From: an uncultured Blautia sp.
GTDB taxonomy: Bacteria > Bacillota > Clostridia > Lachnospirales > Lachnospiraceae
Length of the DNA: 29,439 nt
Assembly: GCA_934373235.1 (NCBI GenBank)
Contig: CAKROW010000030.1
Location: 1-29,439, forward strand
Reading direction: 5' to 3'
Below the pieces are notes generated by a model, which saw only the letters and a list, made by a program, of their open reading frames with translations, was not told the DNA's origin and did not search any database. Shown here piece after piece: positions 22,880 through 29,439 of this stretch; position 1 is the first letter of the stretch; each line of letters begins with the position of its first letter. The position numbers were made by a program, and so were the translations under genes.

Positions 22880-25441
22880 ATGACAGGACTTACGAACGAA
22901 GAGGTTCAGGAAAGAATTGCCCAAGGCCAGGTAAATTATAACGACAACCCCAACACCAGGACTTATAAACAGATCGTTCTGGAGAACACACTGACGTTCT
23001 TCAACTTTCTGAACCTGGTGCTGCTGGTTCTCGTACTTCTTGTTGGTTCCTACAAAAACTCCATGTTTGTAGGAATCATTTTGATTAATACGGTAATTGG
23101 TATCATACAGGAGATCCGTGCCAAGAAGACTATTGACAATCTGGCAATCCTTACAGAATCCAAAACAGTTGTCCTGCGCGAAGGCAGGAAATGGAAGATT
23201 TCCACAGAGAAGCTGGTAATGGATGATCTGATCTTTCTGAAAACGGGAGAGCAGGTTCCGGCTGATGTAAAGATCCTTGAGGGGAATGTGGAAGTCAATG
23301 AGTCGCTCCTCACCGGAGAGGCAGATAATCTGCCGAAGAATCCGGGAGATGAGCTTTATTCAGGCAGTTTTGTCACTGCCGGCCAGGCGTGTTGCCAGGT
23401 AATCCGCGTAGGCAAAGACAATTATGCAGCCAAGATCACCAGCGAGGCGAAAGAATTTAAACGTCATAATTCAGAGCTGCGGAATTCGCTGAATGCGATC
23501 CTTAAGGTGATCAGTATCATTATCGTGCCGCTTGGTGCGATGCTTTTTTATAAGCAGTACTATTTTGTGGGAGATAATATCCGGGATTCCGTTGTAAATA
23601 TGGTAGCGGCAGTGCTGGGAATGATTCCCGAGGGTCTGGTGCTTCTTACCAGTGTGGCACTGACACTGGGCGCACTGAAACTTGCCCAGAAAAAAACTCT
23701 GGTTCAGGAGTTGTACTGTATTGAGACACTGGCCCGTGTAGATACCCTGTGCCTGGACAAGACAGGAACCATCACAGAGGGCACCATGTGTGTGGAAGGG
23801 ATAAAAAGCTATCCGCCGAAGCCGGACTCTGAGGAACGAGTTCTTCCAGCATGTCCGGACGAGACAGATACAGAGGCTGTACAGAAGATCAGTGAAGAGG
23901 ATGGAAGCACCGAACCTGTCTCCGGGGGAGAAGCACTGTCAGGGGAAGCCCCCAAAGCACAGGAAGAGGTCCGGACGGAAAATACACAAAATACAGAAAC
24001 AACAGAAGAGGATTCACCGGAAATCCATGAAATACAACACATCATGGGGAATCTCCTGGCAGTTCTCAATGATCAGAATGCAACTGCAGATGCCCTGCGT
24101 AAACGTTTCAGGGTATCGCAGGACATGGCTCTGGATCATACAGTTCCCTTTTCTTCAGACAGGAAATATAGTGGTGCGGCATTTAAAGACCATGGAACCT
24201 ATCTGATGGGTGCGGCTCAGTTCCTTTTTCCACAGGGAGATCCGGAGCTTATGGAATACTGTGGAAGCTTTGCAGGAGATGGACTGAGGGTTCTGGTTCT
24301 GGCGCACAGTGATAATATAAGCCGGGGAGCCGAACTTCCGGAAGGACTGGAACCAATAGGTATTCTTCTCCTTACAGATGTGATCCGTGAGGAAGCACCG
24401 GATACCCTGAAATATTTTGCCGGCCAGGGTGTGGATCTGAAAGTGATCTCAGGTGATGATCCGGCTACTGTTTCAGCTATTGCAAAGAGAGCAGGGCTTA
24501 AAAATGCAGAACATTATATTGATGCCACCACGATCACAACTCAGGAGGAGATGGATGCGGCAGTTGCGCAGTACAGTGTATTTGGCCGTGTGACACCTCA
24601 GCAGAAGAGGAGTATGGTGAAATCCCTTCAGGCCCAGGGCCATACAGTTGCCATGACCGGGGACGGTGTGAATGATGTTCTGGCACTTAAGGAAGCGGAC
24701 TGCAGTATTGCCATGGCAGAGGGCAGTGATGCTGCCAAAAATATTGCCAATGTGGTACTGCTGGATTCCAATTTCGGTGCGATGCCGGAGATTGTGAACC
24801 AGGGACGGAGAGTTGTGAACAACATCCGCATGGCTGCATCCATGTTCCTTATCAAAACTATTTTTTCTGTGCTGCTGTCTCTGATCACCATATTCTTTGG
24901 GGATGCTTATCCTTTTGAGCCTATCCAGATGTCGCTGATCAGTGCCTGTGCAGTAGGTATTCCTACATTCCTTCTGGCACAGGAGAACAATTATGAGAAG
25001 ATTGATAATACCTTTCTGCGCCATGTATTTATGAACGCTTTTCCTGCGGCTGTCACCATCACAGGATGTGTGTTTACTGTTATGCTGGTATGCAAGAATG
25101 TGTATCATTCCAATGTTATGCTGAATACAGCCTGTGTGCTGGTAACAGGATGGAATTACATGTCAGCTCTTAAGACTGTGTATGCACCTCTGAACAGATA
25201 CAGGAAGGTGATCATTTACAGTATGCAGGTGATCTTCTTTGCGGGAGCCGTGATCCTGCAGAATCTTCTGACCCTGGGGTCACTGGAATTTGGAATGATC
25301 ATACTTGTGTTCCTTCTGATGACATTTTCACCGATCCTCATCGATGTGATCACAGAATGGATCCGGAATATCTACAGCCGTTCCCTTGACAAAGGAGAGC
25401 AGGGGAAATTTGTGGCATTTATTGACAGACTCCGTTCATAA
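22880..25441 (+). CDS. P-type cation-transporting ATPase, CtpE-like
   Basis: An 853-residue P-type ATPase. Motifs: actuator TGEAD (145-149, in place of TGES), PEGL in M4 (250-253), phosphorylated Asp293 in DKTGT, and the hinge TGDGVND. The N-terminal GLTNEEVQERIAQGQVN, IQEIRAKKTID and LLTGEAD segments are close to Mycobacterium tuberculosis CtpE, a proposed calcium uptake ATPase, rather than to heavy-metal or PacL-type pumps; no metal-binding CxxC domain is present. Calcium or another divalent cation is therefore the inferred substrate. An acidic, Thr/Glu-rich stretch of about 70 residues (about 313-385) separates the phosphorylation site from the recognisable nucleotide-binding domain and is probably disordered. 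Followed by its own terminator. Confidence 0.88.
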   Translation: MTGLTNEEVQERIAQGQVNYNDNPNTRTYKQIVLENTLTFFNFLNLVLLVLVLLVGSYKNSMFVGIILINTVIGIIQEIRAKKTIDNLAILTESKTVVLREGRKWKISTEKLVMDDLIFLKTGEQVPADVKILEGNVEVNESLLTGEADNLPKNPGDELYSGSFVTAGQACCQVIRVGKDNYAAKITSEAKEFKRHNSELRNSLNAILKVISIIIVPLGAMLFYKQYYFVGDNIRDSVVNMVAAVLGMIPEGLVLLTSVALTLGALKLAQKKTLVQELYCIETLARVDTLCLDKTGTITEGTMCVEGIKSYPPKPDSEERVLPACPDETDTEAVQKISEEDGSTEPVSGGEALSGEAPKAQEEVRTENTQNTETTEEDSPEIHEIQHIMGNLLAVLNDQNATADALRKRFRVSQDMALDHTVPFSSDRKYSGAAFKDHGTYLMGAAQFLFPQGDPELMEYCGSFAGDGLRVLVLAHSDNISRGAELPEGLEPIGILLLTDVIREEAPDTLKYFAGQGVDLKVISGDDPATVSAIAKRAGLKNAEHYIDATTITTQEEMDAAVAQYSVFGRVTPQQKRSMVKSLQAQGHTVAMTGDGVNDVLALKEADCSIAMAEGSDAAKNIANVVLLDSNFGAMPEIVNQGRRVVNNIRMAASMFLIKTIFSVLLSLITIFFGDAYPFEPIQMSLISACAVGIPTFLLAQENNYEKIDNTFLRHVFMNAFPAAVTITGCVFTVMLVCKNVYHSNVMLNTACVLVTGWNYMSALKTVYAPLNRYRKVIIYSMQVIFFAGAVILQNLLTLGSLEFGMIILVFLLMTFSPILIDVITEWIRNIYSRSLDKGEQGKFVAFIDRLRS

Positions 25442-25462
25442 TACTGTGGATATCAGGTATAT

Positions 25463-25508
25463 AAAACGGCCATCCGGTGGAATGATGTTTCCATCGGATG
25501 GCCGTTTT
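25463..25508. terminator. Bidirectional terminator between the P-type ATPase and the GH13 gene
   Basis: AAAACGGCCATCCGGTGG (25463-25480) pairs with CCATCGGATGGCCGTTTT (25491-25508), interrupted only by one G-T position, around a ten-base loop. A and T runs at the two ends allow it to act in both directions for these convergent genes. Confidence 0.9.
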
Positions 25509-25546
25509 GCGCCTGAAATCTGTATTACATTCCTGAGGGCTGATAA

Positions 25547-27673
25547 TTATTTAGAGAGAAGCAGCCACACAGATCCAAAGGCAGGAAGCTCCACAGCCTG
25601 TGCATCTCTTGACTGGTCATTGAAAAGATCAGTGTAGTAACCGTCCTGCTCATTGATCCAGGCAACCTTGTCTGTTTCGCTGAAATTGTAAAGGCAGATC
25701 AGTTTCTCCTGTTCGGTTTCGCGGACAAAGCCGAGAATTGCAGGATCCCAGGTTTCAATGGTACGGAGAGTAACACCGGAAGCAAAAACAGAGTGTTCTT
25801 CCCGGATCTTTTCAAGCCGGTTCAGGCCATTGAAGATCTGCCCCTGGATGCTGCAGGGATCCTTGCGGTTTTCACAGAGAGCCCAGTTAAAAGTGCCTTT
25901 ATGAAGCCAGCGGGGATCAGATGCCTTTGCCTCGTCGGCTTTGTAGGTATAGTCGTTAAGCTGACCGATCTCATCACCGCTGTGAAGAACCGGGATTCCC
26001 GGAAGAGAGAGAAGGAAAGCGTGGAGTGTAAGAGCGTAGCGGATGCCGCGCTGTACGCCTTCAAAATTTCCCTCGTAGTCAAATCTTTCAATGCCTGCAA
26101 GAGAAGCTGTTGTTCCGCAGAGTTCCGCCCGATCTGTTTCTTTGTTAAAGTAGATCCCGCCCCGTGCAAAGGAATCCGGGAAAGTACCGGAGAGGAATTC
26201 GTTGAGATATGCTCTGTGAGGCTCCTCGGTCATTGCACAGCCGTTTAAGAATCCGTAATCCAGGTTCCAGTTTACCGTATTACGGTTGCGAAGGTAATTC
26301 TGGAAAAATACATTGGAAGTTTCGTATGCTTCATCAAGATCTTTTTTCAGCAGCGCGGTATTTCTGGTTGCTACAGTGTGCCAGATATCGGACATAAGCT
26401 GTGTGCTGCTTACAATATGAAGTTCGGGCATATCCTGACTTCCTGCAAAGGCTGCTGCTTCTGCCTGGGAACGCTGCGTTTCTGCAAGGAGAAGGATACC
26501 CGGGCATACGATCTCGCTGACCATACGTGTCATGCGAAGAACGGAGTGGAGCTTCCAAAGCTCATCCTGAGAAAGGCAGGGAAGAACTCCCAGGCTGAAG
26601 ATTCCCACACCCTGGTTGGCAAGCTCCAGGATCTGAAGGACCATGGCATTAAAATATGCAGGAGTTTCCATAACACATGGAATGGAAGCCCCCGGTCTGT
26701 CAACTGAAAGGCTGAATGGAATTTCAAGAGCCAGACGTATGTTATTTTCGGAGCAGTGTCCTGCCAGGGCAGAGAGATCTTCTGAGGTGCCAAGCTCCGG
26801 GCGGATCTTCAGGGAAAAATTGGCAGTTGACTGAAAAAGTGCGGTAAGGTACAGAGTATCTGCGCCTGCTTCCTGAAGATAGGAGAGCTTTTCTTTCATA
26901 TTGGAAAGAGTACCTGCAAAAGATGCAGGATCCACAGCCATGGCAGTAAAGGTGGCAGAACGGTACCAGTCCGGGCAGGAAGCAAGTTCCTGGTCTTTCT
27001 TTTTCTGTGGAAGGGAACGCTCACTGTAAACAGCTTTCATTTTTTTGCAAAGGCTGTCATAATAACCGGATACATCCGGACAGTCACGGAAAAGTTCACA
27101 GTAGAGCCATTTCAGGTCATTGTAATAGCGGTTCAGGCGCTTCTCGTAAAGAGCTGTGTAGGCAGTATCTTCCTTCTGAGTTTCCACCTTGAGAGGTTCG
27201 GTTTTGGAAGTGCCTACTTTGGCTGGCTCAGTTCTGGAAGTCTCAACCATGACCGGTTCGGTTTTTGAAGTCTCAACCTTGATAGGCTCGGTCTTTGAAG
27301 TCTCGACTTTAACCGGTTCAGTTTTTGAAGTTCCAACCTTGATGGGCTCGGTCTTGGAAGTCTCGACTTTAACCGGCTCGGTTTTTGAAGTCCCAACCTT
27401 GATGGGGTCAGTCTTGGAAGTCTCGACTTTAGCCGGTTCAGTTTTTGAAGTCTCAACCTTGATGGGTTCAGTCTTGGAAGTTTCGACTTTAACCGGCTCG
27501 GTTTTAGAAGTTTCGACTTTAACCGGCTCGGTCTTTGAAGTCTCAATCTTCATAGCCTCTGTTTTTGTATTTTGTGAGGTACTGATACCGGCAGAAGCTG
27601 TGTTCTTTTTCATCTGCTTTTCTTTTTTGGCCTGCATGGCAGCTTTCTTTTTCTGAAGTCTTTTTGCTGACAT
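25547..27673 (-). CDS. Catalytically degenerate amylosucrase-like GH13 protein with N-terminal repeats
   Basis: A 708-residue protein without signal peptide. Residues 1-36 are Lys-rich; 37-166 are thirteen 10-residue repeats near KTEPVKVETS; about 172-708 align with GH13_4 amylosucrases (YEKRLNRYYNDLKWLY at the start, RGIRYALTLH, SGDEIGQLNDYTY and DPRWLHKGTFNWAL late). Against Neisseria amylosucrase, the nucleophile Asp286 is Gly362 (GVGIFSLGV), acid/base Glu328 is kept as Glu398 (LLAETQ), and Asp393 is Asn465 (YLRNRNTVNW, where the family has RSHDDIGW). The DFIFNHTS segment becomes EIPFSLSV, and only about 32 residues remain where domain B should be. Sucrose or glucan turnover is therefore unlikely; a binding, regulatory or scaffold role is inferred. 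AAGGAGG precedes the start. It lies just downstream of histidinol phosphatase. Confidence 0.82.
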   Translation of the reverse strand: MSAKRLQKKKAAMQAKKEKQMKKNTASAGISTSQNTKTEAMKIETSKTEPVKVETSKTEPVKVETSKTEPIKVETSKTEPAKVETSKTDPIKVGTSKTEPVKVETSKTEPIKVGTSKTEPVKVETSKTEPIKVETSKTEPVMVETSRTEPAKVGTSKTEPLKVETQKEDTAYTALYEKRLNRYYNDLKWLYCELFRDCPDVSGYYDSLCKKMKAVYSERSLPQKKKDQELASCPDWYRSATFTAMAVDPASFAGTLSNMKEKLSYLQEAGADTLYLTALFQSTANFSLKIRPELGTSEDLSALAGHCSENNIRLALEIPFSLSVDRPGASIPCVMETPAYFNAMVLQILELANQGVGIFSLGVLPCLSQDELWKLHSVLRMTRMVSEIVCPGILLLAETQRSQAEAAAFAGSQDMPELHIVSSTQLMSDIWHTVATRNTALLKKDLDEAYETSNVFFQNYLRNRNTVNWNLDYGFLNGCAMTEEPHRAYLNEFLSGTFPDSFARGGIYFNKETDRAELCGTTASLAGIERFDYEGNFEGVQRGIRYALTLHAFLLSLPGIPVLHSGDEIGQLNDYTYKADEAKASDPRWLHKGTFNWALCENRKDPCSIQGQIFNGLNRLEKIREEHSVFASGVTLRTIETWDPAILGFVRETEQEKLICLYNFSETDKVAWINEQDGYYTDLFNDQSRDAQAVELPAFGSVWLLLSK
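27176..27565 (-). repeat. Thirteen tandem 30-bp coding repeats
   Basis: A 390-base array of thirteen 30-base units encodes KTEPVKVETS-like decapeptides inside the GH13-like gene. Units vary at a few positions (Val/Ile/Ala/Leu/Met at position 5, Glu/Gly at 8), mostly the same third bases recur, and some variants repeat in alternation, pointing to duplication of multi-unit blocks. No unit shifts the frame, so copy-number change would alter linker length only. Confidence 0.93.
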
Positions 27674-27702
27674 AATTGTGATTCCTCCTTGCTAATTGAG
27701 AT

Positions 27703-27732
27703 AAAAAATGTAAACTCTCTGACAGGAGAGAG
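27703..27732 (-). terminator. Weak terminator-like hairpin after histidinol phosphatase
   Basis: On the minus strand CTCTCT-CCTGTC-AGAGAG (plus 27732-27715) is followed by TTTACATTTTTT. The six-pair stem is weak, so partial read-through into the GH13-like gene 30 bases on is plausible. Confidence 0.35.
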
Positions 27733-27740
27733 AAATAGAT

Positions 27741-28559
27741 CTACAGTTTATGGAAAACCGGCTGGCGGTGTTTAAATACAGTATAATAGGAAAATCCACA
27801 TTCACGAAGCACATCCGCAGCCCTGTCAAAGGCATAACCTACCTTGTCCGGTGTGTGGGCATCAGCGCCGATGGTGATGATCTCACCGCCAAGCTCATGG
27901 TAACGGCGGATAATATTTACACAGGGGTTGGGCTCTCCAAGGCCGTAGTGATAGCCGCCTGTGTTAAGCTCGATACCGATATTTTTGCGGATAAGGGTCC
28001 TGAGGATCTCATCCAGGATCTCCTTGTAACGGCCATAGGAGTACTGGCGGTTCTGATTGGGACCATAACGGACGACATAATCAATATGGCCATATACGTC
28101 CATTTTATCAAAAACGGCGATGTTCTCAAGAATAGACTCAAAATATTCCATATAACATTCAGATTCCTTTCGCCCCTCAAAATAAGAAGGATAGTAAGGG
28201 TCATATCCGTGTACCAGGTGAGAAGAGCCGATGACAAAATCAAAAGGAACCTCTCCGAGGAGCTGGGAAAAGGTTTCTGAAAGATGAGGCTGAAGCCCAA
28301 GCTCGATTCCGAAATTCACAGTGATCTGATCCTGAAAAGCATCTGCAAGCTCTGACAGACGATGGCGGTATGCCGGAATATCCAGGGAAAAATCAAGATG
28401 CTCCGGTGTTTCCGGATAATCCGGGTCAAGATGTTCGGTAAAGCAGATTCCCTCAAGACCTCTGTCTGAAGCAGTCTGGATCATATTCTCCATAGGTGTG
28501 GGAGAATCTGCAGAAAAAGAGGAGTGCATATGGCAGTCCCATAAGATTTTTGTGTCCAT
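27741..28559 (-). CDS. hisK: Histidinol-phosphatase, PHP family
   Basis: A 272-residue PHP-domain phosphoesterase of the HisK/HisJ type, which removes phosphate from histidinol phosphate, the penultimate stage of histidine synthesis. Metal-binding motifs are visible in order: DCHMHSSFSAD (9-19), FTEHLD (about 40-45), the Glu of GIELGLQ, the His of GSSHLVHG, GHIDYVVRYG, and the late GADAHTP. Length is typical. The start follows AAGGAGG. It is separated from hisHF by about 20 kb on the other strand, so the pathway is split. Other PHP phosphatases share this fold, hence the substrate is not absolutely certain. Confidence 0.88.
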   Translation of the reverse strand: MDTKILWDCHMHSSFSADSPTPMENMIQTASDRGLEGICFTEHLDPDYPETPEHLDFSLDIPAYRHRLSELADAFQDQITVNFGIELGLQPHLSETFSQLLGEVPFDFVIGSSHLVHGYDPYYPSYFEGRKESECYMEYFESILENIAVFDKMDVYGHIDYVVRYGPNQNRQYSYGRYKEILDEILRTLIRKNIGIELNTGGYHYGLGEPNPCVNIIRRYHELGGEIITIGADAHTPDKVGYAFDRAADVLRECGFSYYTVFKHRQPVFHKL

Positions 28560-28689
28560 TTTGTACCTCCTTATTCAAGCCTGATATATTCTGCGACAGC
28601 TTCTGTCGGCAAATATATTTGAACCGGACAGTGAAGCAGGTCAGGACTATCCAGCCGGCGATTTGCAGATCAGAAACTTCTCTCACAGA

Positions 28690-28718
28690 ATTATAGCACA
28701 TTTTGGAAATTTTCTTAA
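28690..28718 (-). promoter_or_regulatory. Putative histidinol phosphatase promoter
   Basis: On the minus strand TTAAGA (plus 28713-28718), 17 bases, then TATAAT (plus 28690-28695) with an extended -10 TG. The leader would be about 120 bases and I see no T-box or his-leader features in it. Confidence 0.5.
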
Positions 28719-28752
28719 TATTTATTTTAGGTAGGTTTTTTATAAAATGGGC

Positions 28753-28781
28753 TTGAATTTTTGTTTGGGATTAGGTACAAT
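28753..28781 (+). promoter_or_regulatory. Putative gap promoter
   Basis: TTGAAT (28753-28758), 17 bases, then TACAAT (28776-28781). It diverges from the histidinol phosphatase promoter, the two -35 elements being about 35 bases apart. Leader of about 65 bases, with AGGAGG at 28839-28844. Confidence 0.6.
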
Positions 28782-28852
28782 ATGAAGCAGGTTGATGTTT
28801 CTTTAACAAAGGAACGATTTAATCACCATTCAATTCATAGGAGGAATTTATC

Positions 28853-29439
28853 ATGGCAGTAAAAGTTGCAATTAATGGTTTTGGACGTATCGGTCGTCTT
28901 GCATTCCGTCAGATGTTTGGAGCAGAGGGATTCGAGGTTGTAGCAATCAATGACCTTACATCTCCTAAAATGCTTGCTCACTTATTAAAATATGATTCAA
29001 CACAGGGAAGATACGCTCTGGCTGACACAGTAACAGCAGGCGAGGATTCCATCACAGTTGACGGAAAAGAGATCAAAATCTATGCTAAGGCTAACGCTGC
29101 AGAGCTTCCATGGGGAGAGATCGGTGTAGACGTAGTTCTTGAGTGCACAGGTTTCTACACATCTAAAGACAAAGCTCAGGCTCATATCGATGCAGGTGCT
29201 AAGCACGTAGTTATTTCCGCTCCGGCTGGAAACGACCTTAAGACAATCGTTTACAACGTAAACCATCAGGGTCTTACAAACGAGGACAAGATCATCTCCG
29301 CAGCTTCCTGTACAACAAACTGCCTTGCACCAATGGCTAAGGCTCTTAACGATCTTGCACCGATCAAATCCGGTATCATGTGCACAATCCACGCTTACAC
29401 AGGCGATCAGATGACACTTGACGGACCGCAGAGAAAAGG
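28853..29439 (+). CDS. gap: Glyceraldehyde-3-phosphate dehydrogenase, type I (3' end outside window)
   Basis: The first 195 codons of a phosphorylating, NAD-dependent GAPDH of glycolysis, running off the right edge without a stop. The N-terminal Rossmann motif INGFGRIGRLAFR (about 8-20), the cofactor-contacting Asn-Asp (AINDLTS) and the catalytic Cys in SAASCTTNCLAP are all present. Asp after AIN- favours NAD over NADP. AGGAGG lies nine bases before the ATG. Codon use is strongly restricted (for example CTT for Leu, ACA for Thr, GTA/GTT for Val), as expected of a very highly expressed gene and more biased than its neighbours. Confidence 0.97.
   Translation, partial: MAVKVAINGFGRIGRLAFRQMFGAEGFEVVAINDLTSPKMLAHLLKYDSTQGRYALADTVTAGEDSITVDGKEIKIYAKANAAELPWGEIGVDVVLECTGFYTSKDKAQAHIDAGAKHVVISAPAGNDLKTIVYNVNHQGLTNEDKIISAASCTTNCLAPMAKALNDLAPIKSGIMCTIHAYTGDQMTLDGPQRK

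Noticed and set aside
27189..27656. Plus-strand 155-residue open frame with repeating VLEVSTLTGSVF units
   Set aside because: It is the antisense reading of the 30-bp repeats in the GH13-like gene; the repeat simply has no stop in that frame. No ribosome site, no homology, and the minus-strand gene has an extended conserved domain.
25547..27673. Calling the GH13-like gene a working amylosucrase or alpha-amylase
   Set aside because: Two catalytic Asp residues are replaced and domain B is largely missing, so an enzymatic name would mislead.

Overview
The window looks like a core-chromosome segment of a low-to-mid GC, spore-forming Clostridia, most likely a Lachnospiraceae (Blautia/Ruminococcus-like; genus not determinable by eye). 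Supporting signs are AGGAGG-type ribosome binding sites, intrinsic terminators, a Gram-positive (Bacillus-type) LexA box in front of recA, SpoIIM and SpoVB homologues, ribonuclease Y, and a compact iscR-iscS-iscU set. I see no rRNA, tRNA, insertion sequence, prophage or CRISPR array.

Layout. (1) 200-3481: a tightly coupled membrane-lipid operon: PAP2-type phosphatase, YbhN/MprF-like flippase-domain protein, phosphatidylserine synthase, phosphatidylserine decarboxylase. Its three internal junctions are all ATGA overlaps. (2) 3594-5803: OmpR-type response regulator and HAMP histidine kinase, then a terminator. (3) 5973-9694: hisH-hisF, uracil-DNA glycosylase and a MurJ/YtgP-like flippase, closed by a bidirectional terminator. 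(4) pepT (minus) and a uracil permease (plus) diverge from a perfectly symmetrical promoter palindrome. (5) 12642-16029: SOS-controlled recA-recX, then rny. (6) 16132-17791: spoIIM and xerD. (7) 17977-20477, minus strand: DAHP synthase and a SpoVB-like flippase; the DAHP synthase leader holds a long palindrome. (8) 20602-22769: iscR-iscS-iscU. (9) 22880-25441: a CtpE-like P-type ATPase with an acidic insert, behind a possibly structured leader. (10) 25547-28559, minus strand: an amylosucrase-like GH13 protein and a PHP-type histidinol phosphatase. (11) From 28853 off the right edge: glyceraldehyde-3-phosphate dehydrogenase.

The most unusual object is the 708-residue amylosucrase-like protein at 25547-27673. 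The fold-defining parts of an amylosucrase (N-terminal helical region, barrel segments, C-terminal region) can be followed, but the nucleophile Asp is Gly, the transition-state Asp is Asn, the conserved Asp-x-x-x-Asn-His segment is gone and about 70 residues of domain B are absent. It carries an N-terminal polyampholyte made of thirteen 10-residue repeats encoded by a 390-bp array of 30-bp units. It reads as a GH13 pseudoenzyme with an unknown binding or scaffolding role.

Most other genes are housekeeping: phospholipid, peptidoglycan, histidine, aromatic amino acid, Fe-S cluster, DNA repair and recombination, RNA decay and glycolysis. The remaining points of interest are regulatory or structural DNA: a symmetric divergent promoter, a hairpin in the DAHP synthase leader with a related half copy elsewhere, a triple-hairpin intergenic element, a promoter whose -35 sits inside a terminator, and a ribosome binding site flanked by inverted repeats.
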